DNA from: Monocercomonoides exilis
Taxonomy: Eukaryota; Preaxostyla; Oxymonadida; Polymastigidae
DNA length: 64,000 nucleotides
Direction: 5' to 3'
Assembly: GCA_001643675.2 (NCBI GenBank)
Contig: LSRY02000026.1
Coordinates: forward strand, 186,001 to 250,000
Positions 22,838 through 33,195 of this stretch are shown one piece after another; position 1 is the first letter of the stretch, and the number at the start of each line of letters is the position of its first letter. The position numbers were made by a program, and so were the translations under genes. The notes below the pieces were generated by a model. It had not been told where the DNA came from and did not search any database. It was given only the letters and a program-made list of their open reading frames with translations.

Positions 22838-22994
22838 TTGTGTATGCTTAGCTGGCACTCTATCGGAAGGGTGCTGGACATGACTGTTCGTATTTGATAT
22901 TGCAGCCTTCGGGCTGCTTTATCCGGACCTGGATACGACGAACAGCCTCCCAGTTGCACAATAGTTCGAATCCGATTGTTTTCTTGTGCTTTTT
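22838..22994 (+). ncRNA. Compact structured RNA candidate, possibly Pol III
   Basis: It starts about 12 nt after the transposon-type ORF. Complementary segments nest. An outer helix pairs TTGTG (22838-22842) and AGCTGG (22850-22855) with CCAGTT (22950-22955) and CACAA (22957-22961). Inside are a hairpin CACTC/GGGTG (22856-22873) and a long stem CTGTTCGT (22884-22891) with ACGAACAG (22938-22945). That stem encloses a perfect GCAGCC-TTCG-GGCTGC hairpin (22902-22917) and TATCC/GGATA (22920-22935). A B-box-like AGTTCGAATCC lies at 22963-22973 and a T5 stretch at 22990-22994. It does not fold as a tRNA cloverleaf. It could be a SINE, a 3' end structure of the element, or an independent ncRNA. Confidence 0.5.
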
Positions 22995-23679
22995 GTCCCT
23001 ATATTGTCCCTATAATTAAATTGGTTTTTGTCCCTACAATTATTGTATTTATCGAGATTCATTAATAGAGAGAGTTGTGAAGGAATTCATTGATCTTTGA
23101 GTGAGGTTTTTGGAAGGGAGAGTTGTTGAGAGTGTGAAATGTTGTCTTATCATTGTGTCTGTTTTTTTTCTTTGTTGGATTTGATTTTTTTGAGTCAAAG
23201 TTAGAGAAATATTAGAAAGGGAAGAGTGGATGGAAAACAGAGGGAAAATAGACAAGTTTGTTTTTGAACTTTTTATTTAAGTATTCTTTTTTGTTTGGAA
23301 TTGTCTTTGATACCATGAATTTGTTGAAATAGTATTGATTTTTCTTATATTTTTTATTGTTCAAAATTGTTGACATTTAGTTGATATTTGGTGAATGTTT
23401 TTATGATTATATGATAGAATTATGTTTTTTTGAATGTTATTGAATCTGATTTGAAAATTTCTAACAGTTTTCAATTTTATTATGATTGATATCAGGAAGT
23501 TCTTTTTGTTTTTCATGTCATTTTGGTTTATGAACGATTGTTATTTTTTTGACCGTATTTTTTTTTCATTTCACTGAAATTTTTTCCTATTCTATAAAAA
23601 CTCAAATTCGAATATACAAGCATTTTTCTCCTTGAAATCATTTTTATTTCTTCCATATCGCAAGATCATATATAGAAAA
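22995..23679. other. AT-rich gap with TGTCCCTA repeats
   Basis: TTTTGTCCCTA or TTGTCCCTA recurs at about 22992, 23003 and 23028, just after the structured RNA. Beyond that there is no gene. The last part (about 23600-23679) is an open frame on the minus strand that continues across the hAT insertion. Confidence 0.4.
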
Positions 23680-23687
23680 CCAACTAC
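23680..23687 (+). repeat. Target site duplication, left copy (CCAACTAC)
   Basis: The same 8 bp occurs at 27679-27686, immediately outside the other terminus. Confidence 0.8.
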
Positions 23688-25879
23688 TAGACCTGCGCGA
23701 CAAGTGGCAATTTTTGCCAGTAACTGACACAGGTGACCGACAGGACAATTTTTCCCTGATCACAACCATAAAATTTTGGTGAAATTTCATTTTTTGGAAT
23801 TTTTTCGAATAGAAATATAAATTTAATAAAACATTTTTACTTTCTAATAATTGACAAAAACATACCTCTGTGACCTGACAAATCACTTGAAGTCTCGTCC
23901 GTCATTTTAAAAAAAAGTAAAAAAATTAAAAAAATTAAAAAAATATTTTTATAAAATCAAATTAAAACAAAGTAATACAAATGATTGCTGAAACTTTTAA
24001 ATACTTAATAAAGTACTTTACAAAAGACTTGTTCATAGAATCGAAAATATCTGTCTAATTCTCTTTTGTCAGTGACTGTGACTGACTGTAAATGACAAAT
24101 TGTGACAAAAAAATTCCTCAACTGACATTTTTTGTTAAAAAAAACATGTTGGGAACCTGATCATATTTATTAAAAATTCGATTTTTTCAAAATAATGAGA
24201 ATTGTTTTATACTGATTTAAAATTAATTATTATAGTAATTAAGAATTGTGAAATCATTATAAATAACCCTTTTTGACAAATCATAAATATCTTGTCAATC
24301 ATTTTATCATTATTTCAATTTTCTATTGTCACGTCAAAGAGGTCGAGACAAAATGTCACATATTCTAACAAAAATTTTAATTTATTGTGAAATATGGCAT
24401 GACATATCTGTCTCAACAAAAAATAAAGAAAAAAAAAAGAAAATTATAAAGAAAGTCAAAAAAAAAAAAAAATAAAAAAATAAAAAAATCCATTGTGTTT
24501 TTTTCTTTGTCAAACAAGATAAAAAATTTGACAAAGAAATATTATTGATTTTTTGCATTTATTTTTTGAAAAATTAATTCATCAAATTATCCAAAATATT
24601 TTTTTCACTGACAAGATCTGTGATACTTGGAATAAAATAAGCCACTGGCAGTCACTTCTGTCACTGACATTACGTTTTGTCAATGAAATCAACAGGTTAG
24701 AAAATGAACAGAAATGTTTATCATTCAGTGAGACAACCGAAATACTTTGGATTTAAGATTTTGGTATGAAACGACCATAACTTTTCATTTTATTTTTATT
24801 GAACCTTCATTATTTTGGAGAAAAAATCAAACATATTCTCACAAAAAGGTGAAGTTGAATACAAATAGTAGTGCAGTTTTGATTTTGACAAGCTGTTGGT
24901 TAAAGGCATGTTCATTTTTTATCTATTTTTTCATTTACTGTTTTATTTTCTTGCTTTGAATATAGCTCCATGTGATGAAAATTACATTGTCTGTATGAAA
25001 TAAAATAAATATACATGAAATATGACTTTTGAATGCTTCAATTGCTCGCTCAGAATCACAACAAAATCACAGATGAATGTGGATTTGTAAAAAAGAAAGA
25101 TAAATGAGCCACCTTATCCAGATTGAGAAAATATGAATATCTTATGATGGGCAAAGCATGTGGATATTATCTTCAAAAGGGATTAAATTAATTCGTGCAA
25201 ACAGAATCAATTCTTTGAGTTAATGACACAAACCATGAAGCGATTCTCGGATTTATTTCATTGAATTTGGATCGTCCATGAAGTTTGCATAATAATGCTG
25301 TTGTTGCGTTGGTCTTTAACGTACTATGTTTTTATTTTTGTGACCACCGATAAATTGTTATATCGATGAATCATTCATTTGAATGTCCAAAATTCTTGGA
25401 CCCTGTTTCCTTATTCACAAGATTTTCGATATTTTTTTTCACTTCATATTTGGGAATCTGTTATCTTTCTTGATCGCTCTCCATCCAAGTGAAATATGAA
25501 AAGCACGAAGATTCCATGAAAATTGAGGGATATGGTGAAAGAAAGAAAAAACAATCGAAAAGAGCAGAGGAAAGGGGAGCGGAATTAAATGAAATCTTAA
25601 TAGGAATAGGCGTAAGAAAGAATGCATTATTCATGATGATTCATTTTAAAAAAGCTTTCTAAAGGCGGAAAAACAAATTGAAATTACAATATTAATCATA
25701 TTTTCTATTCTCTTTGAAAAGGTATTGAAATTTCACTTCATTTTTTTTAAATAAAAGAAATGAATCTCATAGAACCCTTTTATCATTTTTTTTTATTACC
25801 ATTTTCTCAAACGATTATTAAAGGAATGATATAACTTTTTATTGCAACAACATCAAATGAAAAGAGTTTGTAAAACATT

Positions 25880-27135
25880 CACGAAATTATCTTAACATTC
25901 AAATATAGCACAAGATAATACCGTCTATTCAGATAATCAAAAATTTCATTAAAATATGTGATCATATCTTCATATCCTTCTTCTTCCATTTTTTCGAAAA
26001 CTTATCTTTTTGTTTTTTTTCTTTTCATTTCTTCTATTTCTTTTTTCTTCTTTTGTTTCATTTCCTTGCAAACTTCATAAAAAATCCCAGCTATCCAATG
26101 AAGCATCATCATTCAACATAGGCTGATAATGTTCCTCCAAAGAAATATCAATTTCTCCCTTTTTCATCAAGCGATAGACATTCACAGCTCTGTATATCAC
26201 AGCTTCTCTTTATGAATAAATGTTCGGAACGTAAATTTCTATGTGATTATTCTTTGCGATTAGAAATGCCTGAACAATGCCATTGATGTACCATAAATTC
26301 ATCGTTCCACAACTTGCAACGGAGAAAATAAGATTTAAACGTTATGAGCCTTTTAAAAAGAAACATCTTCTTTCGTTTCTTTTCTTCTTTTTTTTTCAAA
26401 CCACGTTTTTTCTTAACTTTTCAGATTCTTTCCTTGCTTCTCTCCAAAAATGCAGCTCATTCGCAATCCCCCTTCCCTTGTTTTCATCGCTGATCAAGTG
26501 GCTAATCAAGAAATCTCACGCAAACAAGAAGCCAAATCTCGCGAGCTTAAGATACCTTTCGTGATGCTCGATGATTTTCTTAATCCCTTCCAGATATAGT
26601 TCTTGCACAGTTTTCTATAAAAATCAGAAAAATATGCAAAAATGTCAAAAAGCAAATTGAAATGTTCATACACAATATTCAGTTGCACTCAAAGCCAATA
26701 AAGCCATTTCCACTTCTGTTTGTGTTTTTTCGTTTTCCTCTTTGTTCCATACTGCTTTTTGAAGACAAGGAATGCAAATCGACAAAAATTCTGGTGGGAG
26801 GTTGTAACTTAGCATTTTTAATACATACAAAGATCGGCTAAATGCCTTTCATCCTTTTCTTCTTTCTTCTCATTTTCATTAATAATCATCTCCTTTATTG
26901 GTTTGCAAAATGTGAACTCATCAAATGGAGGAGAATGTTTTTTTAGCAGTTTTAAATATCCCATAAACTTCGAAAATTCAATGGCATTTTTCAAGGTTAT
27001 TTTCTCTTCTTCAACCATTTTGTGTATTTTACCGAACAGTTCCGATGTGAATACATGTCCTTATTCTTCTTCACACTTTAAATCAATCATCCCTTTAATT
27101 TTCTTGATATGTAGTTTTTGATCAATTTCATTGTT
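25880..27135 (-). pseudogene. ARM/HEAT-type family protein, degraded
   Basis: Minus-strand pieces in order are GHVFTSELFGKIHKMVEEEK, LPPEFLSICIPCLQKAVWN with EVEMALLALSATEYC, TVQELYLEGIKKIIEHHERY, then DFLISHLISDENKGRGIANE with LHFWREARKESEKL, and the tail KRQVFEKMEEEGYEDMITYF to a TGA at 25880-25882. TAR codons (e.g. EEE-TAA-GHVF, KKTKR-TAA-VFEK) read as Gln. The repeats look like alpha-helical ARM/HEAT units of a large Streblomastix-type family (CLQKV..KEE..QKEVE.ALLALS, then ANELHF.REA). Frame changes and a TGA in FLFA-TGA-DFLI show decay. A related fragment lies at 47617-48530. The family link is from memory of such proteins and is unverified. Confidence 0.5.
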
Positions 27136-27600
27136 ATGACCCAGTTCAGAAAATAACACAACAAATAAAAAGAACAAACCAAAAAATGCAATAAACAATA
27201 ATTCAAGTTGGACATAAAATGCAAACCTTTCAATTTTTTTGTGTTGTTCATCTCCTGTATTTTTTCAGGATAAAAGTGGCAAGTGAGCAATGGAATAAAA
27301 AATTATTTACACTGCGTTCAAGTTGTTTGGATTAAAGAAAGCTGCTAAAAATGATAATTAGAATTTTTGATGAATTATCACTATTCACATCATTCTTTTA
27401 AATTTTGACCAATAAACAAGATTTTTCAAAGAAATTATTGTTTTTATCATATCATTTTGTCATTTGGGGTTGAATGATCAATTGTCATTCTTAAATAACA
27501 ATTGCAGATTAACTGATCATTCGTTGAATTATTAATTTCAACCGAAAAGGTTTTCTCATCAATAATAAGAAATATTTCCGTAATTAATAAATTAATAAAT

Positions 27601-27602
<2 letters not shown>

Positions 27603-27631
<29 letters not shown>
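27603..27631. repeat. Poly-T tract
   Basis: About 29 consecutive T just inside the right end of the hAT-like element. On the opposite strand it is a poly-A run. Confidence 0.9.
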
Positions 27632-27678
27632 GGTGACCGACAGAGTGAAAAATTTGTATGTCGTGTTGCACAGGTCTA

Positions 27679-27686
27679 CCAACTAC
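27679..27686 (+). repeat. Target site duplication, right copy (CCAACTAC)
   Basis: It directly follows the CAGGTCTA terminus and matches 23680-23687. Confidence 0.8.
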
Positions 27687-28144
27687 CTCAAAAAATTCAT
27701 CATGAATCTTTTCAAACAGATCAATAAAAAATCTTTTGCTTCAAAAAAGATCTCAATGATCAATTGAGTATTTTTATAACGTGGATATTTGCAGAAATCG
27801 TTATTGACCTTAAAAAACACCTCAATTTTATAGGGTCATCTTTTTATTGGAACTTTTTTTAAATAAAAATTAATCTGACCCACAAACGATATTTTAAAAA
27901 ATATTTTTGGTGTATGTACAACTGTCAAGTGTTCTTATATTTGAATATAGAAAGAAATCCAATTTCCAATGAGTGAAATGAGGGGAGTTCAAGTCCTTCC
28001 ATTGAGCTTTCATGAGAAATTGGACTGCACATAGGTTTGTAAATATTTCTAATTCATTCAAAAATTAAAATATTAATTAAAAATTCTTTAATGAGAATTA
28101 ATAAATTAAAAAATATATTAATAATCATTGCCCATAATATATAA

Positions 28145-29846
28145 ATGAAATTACTAGTGAAAAAGAAAGCTGAAGCAGCGCAGAAGCGGGTGAAGGAAGC
28201 AATGTCTACATTCCATAACAGTAAACATAGTTCAAGATTGGAAAGGATTGCACACATTGTCAATGACAATATCGTCAGGCTGGTCGATGGAGTCAAATAC
28301 GGCGGAATCAGCAAAAAATACTTTGGAATACGCTGTGAAAGCTATAAAAAACGGCAGGTCGATAGAAAAAGTTTGGCACCCACCAATTATTAGAGGCGAA
28401 AAAGAAAAGAAATTCTTGGAAGAAGTTGCAATAGAATCTCGATCTGGGACAAACCTCACTTTATGAAAAGCGTTCGATCTGGTTTGCAATCGACATTTGA
28501 ATTGTATATTTATTTGTATTTAGATGGAAAATATAATAAACGATAGTGAAGAAGAAAAAGAAAAGATGAAGAAAAAATAAAAAAGACAGTAACTTTAAAG
28601 ACAGTTTACGCCTTCATACAGAGACATCCGGAACTGAAGTCCTCGCTGCCAAAGCAAGTAGATATCAACAGACTAGCAGCATCTTGTCAGAAAGTCCTTC
28701 GGTCGTGGTTCTCCAAATCACAATCATTGCACGATTATAATAAATATAAATATCCAAAGGAATTAATCTTCAATATCGATGAATCTTCGCTTCGCATTCC
28801 AATTTCTACACGTGGTGTTGTTGTTCATCCTGCAGGATGAACAAGCTGTGTTCAAAAAGACTGCCGAAAGGATGCCGAATGCTACTCTCGTTGCTGGAAT
28901 CGCTGCTGATAGCTTCTCGCTTCCGTCTATCGTGCTGTGGCCGAGTGCAAATCTTCCGAAAGAACTGACAACACTGTTAGCGCCATCGCTTGACATTTGG
29001 CCAAACACAAACGGCTGGATGGACAAAACAGCATTCAAAAAATACGCCTTAACATTCCTGCTGCCAGCTATCATTGACAGAAGAAAGCGAATTCTTAAAG
29101 AATCTCATCGTTGCCTTCTTCTCTTGGATTCACACTCATCGCGGGCGGATCCAACTATATGGAGACAGTTCAAGGAAGCCGAAATTGATGTCGTCACCTT
29201 CGTTCCACATACAACACACAGATCGCAGCCGCTGGACAGAGGAGTATTTGCAGTGTTGAAGATGGAGCTTTTAAACAATAACAGCTCCTCATCATCCACC
29301 TCCTCATCTTCAAAAAGAACAGCTGTTGCAGATGTGTTGCCACAAGCCCTTCACACAGCATTCACCCCATCGGTGATCAAAAAAGCCTTCATTAACAACG
29401 GAGTCCTCAGCAATGGATCTGGATCTGTGCTAATGAAGCTTCCTCAATCTTCTCAACACTCCATTCCTTCTCATTCACATTGTTTCGACTTCTTCGGAAA
29501 AGAAATAACAAAAGAAAAACTTCTTGATGAATGGGATGAATATAATGAAAAGCACAAGATGAAAATTGAAGAAATTGAAGAAAAAGAAAAGGAAATTGAA
29601 GAAATTGAAGAAAAAGAAAAGGAAATTGAAGAAATTGAAGAAAAAGAAAAGGAAATTGAAGAAATTGAAGAAAAAGAAAAGGAAATTGAAGAAGAAGAAT
29701 TGCCTTTGGAGAAAAAATTGAAAAGGAAATTCAGAAAAATTAAGAATGATGACGATGAAACAAGCGATGAATTTGACCCCTTTGAACGTGAAAATGGAAA
29801 AAGAAAAGTGAGAAGAGTAATTGATTCGAGTTTTGTATTTTTTTGA
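28145..29846 (+). pseudogene. Pogo-like DDE transposase
   Basis: The N-terminal part is split between frames: TLEYAVKAIKNGRSIEKVWH with PPIIRGEKEKKFLEEVAIE resembles the psq-type helix-turn-helix and linker of pogo transposases. A frame from about 28583 then gives KTVYAFIQRHPELKSSLP and LIFNIDESSLRIP with the first Asp at 28778. At 28838 a TGA follows GTRGVVVHPAG-type sequence, and the protein resumes one base later as EQAVFKKTAERMPNATLVAG. The second Asp is in LLLDSHSSR (29127) and the third in QPLDRGVFAVLK (29235), with 35 residues between them as in DD35D enzymes. The C-terminus has four copies of a 10-residue Glu/Ile/Lys repeat and a basic tail ending in TGA. Frame breaks suggest an inactive copy, though +1 frameshifting at the TGA cannot be excluded. 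Confidence 0.7.
29571..29690 (+). repeat. 30-bp coding tandem repeat, four copies
   Basis: Four exact units encode EIEEIEEKEK in the acidic linker of the pogo-like transposase. The uniformity suggests recent slippage or unequal exchange. Confidence 0.85.
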
Positions 29847-29997
29847 TGTGTTTTTAAATTTTTTCATCTCAAAAAATTTTGGTGTCATTAAAGAAAAAAG
29901 TGCCAATAAAAAGATGATCTTATTTATATTATCGCAATGTAACTAATATTAGTATCTGCAAATTACAGATCAACAAAAAAATCGAAATTAGAAATGG

Positions 29998-30602
29998 GAT
30001 TATAATGAAGAAAAAGATTTGAAATTTCGTGTTGATACTTTATTTTCGAAATTTTTCTTAATTTGCCAAAGATTCTATTATTAAATTTTGAATATTTCTT
30101 TTGATTTTCTTTGTGGAAATTCTGTCGCTCTTTCTCAACTGAAGTCATAGTTGAATTTTGTTGTTTTCCGTTTGTTAATACATCAAAACAGGTTTAACGT
30201 TATTTGTCCTTCAGACATTTACTCAATAATTAATTATTTAATCTATTTTTTGTAATCTTTCACTCCTGTTTTTTTTTTTTTTGTAATCCTTGGAAAGAAG
30301 GGAAGTTTTTTTATTTCACATCACTTTTCACTTGAGGAAAGCGCCTTGCTGCTCGGTGTTTGAGTTGCAGAGAAATGAGGAGAAACATCCAAATTTTTCA
30401 ATGAAATGCTTGAATTTATATTCGCCTTTTCGGAGAGCTGTTTAATGGAAATGCTAAGCTTGTTATTTTATTTCATCCATTCTGGCAGCGAGAAAGGCAA
30501 GAGAAGAAAGAGGGAAATAAAAATAGGAATGAAAATAACTATGCTAACAACTCACTAAATGATCTAAACAAATCAAGCGAAGCACAATAAAATTACAAAA
30601 AA
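29998..30602. other. Intergenic
   Basis: No supported gene. T-rich tract near 30270. Confidence 0.45.
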
Positions 30603-31085
30603 GTGGAAGAAGGAAATACAATTTTTCTTAATCATCAGTCTTATTCAACTTCTTTTGTGACAAACAAAACAGAACCGCATGAAAAATCAGTCAGAGCAGC
30701 AGCCTCAACACACGCCCAAAATGAATTCTCGCATCAAATAAAGCTTTCGCGCAGGGCGAGTACAAAAACACGCACATGGAAGTTGCTCAAAGGGAAAAAT
30801 ATGTTGCAGAAACATGCTTCTTCGGCTTCTTCTGTTTGTGCTTTGTCAAATGCTGGTTTTCCAGCTTCCTCATGTCCGATTTCAAGTACTCAGACAAAGA
30901 ATTCTTCATCCTCTTCTTCTTCTGTTTCACTGCTGAGCATGCCATCAACTGCATTCGGAATAGCACTCAAACGAAGCAGAGGGAGAAAAGCGCTTGCTGC
31001 CTTCAAGCGGACGATCTGTAAAAAAAAGCACATACAGGCTCAAGGATAGCTCCACCAGAGTTTAAATCAGAAGTGCTGGGGCTGA
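30603..31085 (+). pseudogene. Unrecognised Ser/Lys-rich fragment
   Basis: The frame reads KTEPHEKSVRAAASTHAQN then LKGKNMLQKHASSASSVCAL, Ser-rich and Arg/Lys-rich. A TAG at about 31047 reads as Gln and takes it to a TGA at 31083-31085. The next coding frame overlaps in another phase, so this is probably one piece of a longer decayed or multi-exon gene with the following entries. Confidence 0.3.
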
Positions 31086-31764
31086 CAAACAAGATGGGAG
31101 GAAGTGGAAATAACATAAATAATAATAATAATAATAATTGCAGGAAGAAGAAGAAGCTATTACGTGTGGTGATGGATCAAGTGCAGCTGGCTATTCCAAG
31201 AGGAAGGCCGCCGAAGATGAAGAGGAAGCGGATGATGACTGCGATGAGGTTGAGCCAGCAGGGGAAGGAGAGCGAAGGAGGTGCAAATGCAAATGCGACA
31301 GCGCAGAATTCGAGGTGTTTGGAGTCAGCTGCTGCTGCGTTGGAGAGTTAGAGGAGAAAGGAAAGGAGAAAGGAGAAAAAGAAGGGAAGAATAATTTCTG
31401 TGTTTGATGAGCTTCTTCCAGATGAATAGGAGCATTGCAGGGAAAAAGGTGAAAAGCGGAGTGGATAAGCGAGCGTGAAATCGAAAGGAAAAGCGAAAGA
31501 AAAAGCATTCCGATCAAAGACAAGTCCGACGATGAGTTCATATGATGTGCCGAGTGAGCTGCTTTCGAGAGAGCTGGAGCTGCTGGGTGTGGCAGATGAC
31601 AGCATCACATTTGACTCATCTGAATCAGACACGAGTGAGATGAGTGGAAGAATTGAAAGAAACACTGATGGGAATGGCTATGATGAGGAAGTGGATGATA
31701 AGGAGAAAGAGGAGAAGAAGAAGACGTGGAGTTAGACAGGATTCTCAGTGCAAAGATATTTTTG
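31073..31764 (+). pseudogene. Unrecognised basic/acidic fragment
   Basis: The frame continues through TAG or TAA at about 31349, 31427, 31466 and 31733, all as Gln. Content: a poly-Asn stretch, PRGRPPKMKRKRMMTAMRL (AT-hook-like GRP core), ISVFDELLPDEQEHCREK, SSYDVPSELLSRELELLG, and an acidic end. Four TAR codons in about 230 codons fit the alternative code. The GRP core could bind AT-rich DNA, but a single short match is weak. No function is assigned. Confidence 0.35.
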
Positions 31765-33195
31765 ACAAGCACACAGGCCAGACGGCAGACACAGAAAAAG
31801 CACAGATCTGTTTTTGAATATGACACCTCATCCACATTCAACTCAGCAAAAATGAGAGAAAACAGCTCGGTCGAAACAACATTTGTAACAGCTGAGATGA
31901 AAGAGAGGCAGAAGAAGGAGGCACTTACGAAGATGAAGAAGAACACTCTGAAGCAGATACATGGAAAGATCATCCAAACAATGAAGCCAGTCTTCCTTCT
32001 GCTGCCTTCAAATCTTGTTTAGGAAGAGGAAATCAAGGCAAAGACACCAAAAAGAAAGATGTGGTAGAAAGGGAAAGAAAAGAACATGTTCTATTTGAAA
32101 CAGAATGATGAGGGGAGAGAGAGAACAAGCGGAGAAGGTGCAGCTGACACTGAAGAAGCAAAAGAAGACAGCGAAGACAAAGACAGTGAAGATAGCGATT
32201 GTAGTGACGATAGTAATGATGTAGATTGTTTGGATATAGCACGATCTGCTGACACATCAAATGCCTATAAAAACAGGCAAGGCAGCAGAAAGAAAAGAAG
32301 ACCCAAATACACTCCTTGCCCTGCTCTTCTCTAGCAAGCAGCGAAAGACGCTTTTATCGGAATCCCTAAAGAGTAATCAGAAGAAGTCGCATGTCACTTT
32401 CTCACCCACCTCAACCATCACTAGTGGAGAGCTCAGTCAGACTTCTCAACCGCTGTCCTTACCTTCAGCCAAGCCAACAAAGGAAAATGGAGAGAAAGAA
32501 GAAGGTGAGAATGCAGTTGACTCAGAAAACACAGCAACCACAGTTTTCGTTGCTGTTTTTGTGCCACGAAGGCATCTTGCCTTGTCTTCCATCAGAACAG
32601 AACTCGGCAGAGAATTGCAGGCACATCTCAGAGCAGCTGCGGTAAACAGGTTTGCGACGGCTACTTCATGAGAGAGTTTGACTAGCCAGACAGGCATGCC
32701 AATGCAAATGGAGAAGATGGAGGAGGAGGAGGAGGAGAAGGAGTGGATGACTTTGGGAACAATTCTGTGTTTTGGAGGAAGTGCAGACAGAATACAGGGC
32801 TGGAGACGCTGTTTGTGTGGTCGATGCAGCAGATAGGGCAAAAAGAAGTCGCTGCTTTGCTTTATTCACTCGAAGAGGCGCTGTTCCATATTTTCAGCAA
32901 ATTTGGATCTCCTCAGCTTCCGAAACCCATTACGATTCCATCATCTCACGCCGGTGTAACAGGGGGAACATTGGAGAATGATGCGAACTCGTTTGTTACC
33001 CTGCTGTGTGGAATGAGGCTGTTCAGTTTGAGGAGAGAAGATGCAGTGAGAGATGCACAAATGATTATGAATATGAGAAAGTTAATGAGTTTGTGGAGAG
33101 GAGAAGGAAGGGCAGCTGTGGAAGGAGGGGACGAGGCAAGAGACACAGCTGAGCTGTTCTGTGAAGAAATGGGAATTTTGAAGCATTGTTCCTGA
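31726..33195 (+). pseudogene. Unrecognised protein fragments, TAR-rich
   Basis: The frame from 31726 reads RILSAKIFLTSTQARRQTQ and ETTFVTAEMKERQKKEALT. It passes TAG codons at about 32020, 32065 and 32332 as Gln, with a long acidic Asp/Ser stretch (EDKDSEDSDCSDDSND). A second frame takes over (QRKTLLSESLKSNQKKSHV to RELQAHLRAAAVNRF) and a third (32743-33195) reads NTGLETLFVWSMQQIGQKE, SLEEALFHIFSKFG and MIMNMRKLMSLWRGEGR before a TGA. Each piece is plausible protein, but the frame changes twice. It is not recognised. Confidence 0.3.

Larger units (their letters stand above)
23688..27678. mobile_element. hAT-like element, 3991 bp, with ARM/HEAT gene cargo
   Basis: The left end starts TAGACCTGCGCGAC and the right end is the complement of TAGACCTGTGCAAC. 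Imperfect similarity continues inward (CAATTTTT and GGTGACCGACAG motifs). The flanks share the 8-bp CCAACTAC. A short imperfect inverted repeat with a TAG start and an 8-bp duplication is typical of the hAT superfamily. The left 1 kb is rich in TGACA/TGTCA motifs, like the subterminal repeats that hAT transposases bind. I see no hAT transposase. The only coding sequence is a degraded minus-strand ARM/HEAT-type gene (25880-27135). It is therefore probably a non-autonomous element that captured host sequence. Confidence 0.65.
27770..29997. mobile_element. Pogo-like DNA transposon, approximate bounds
   Basis: A pogo/CENP-B-type DDE transposase frame is bracketed by inverted similarity. TCATCTTTTTATTGG at 27836-27850 matches the complement of 29901-29915, and TTTGCAGA at 27788 matches TCTGCAAA at 29955-29962. 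The right arm continues outward in a block also found at 18331-18375. I could not fix a TA duplication, so the ends are approximate. Confidence 0.45.

Noticed and set aside
22838-22994. tRNA gene (possibly intron-containing)
   Set aside because: A B-box-like motif is present, but no 7-bp acceptor stem, D-arm or T-arm of normal geometry can be formed.
2700-29000. TGA read as tryptophan or another amino acid
   Set aside because: FLFA-TGA-DFLI fits Trp, but other in-frame TGA codons sit where Gln, Gly or Arg would be expected. The extended frames consistently end at TGA. Decay or tiny introns explain them better.
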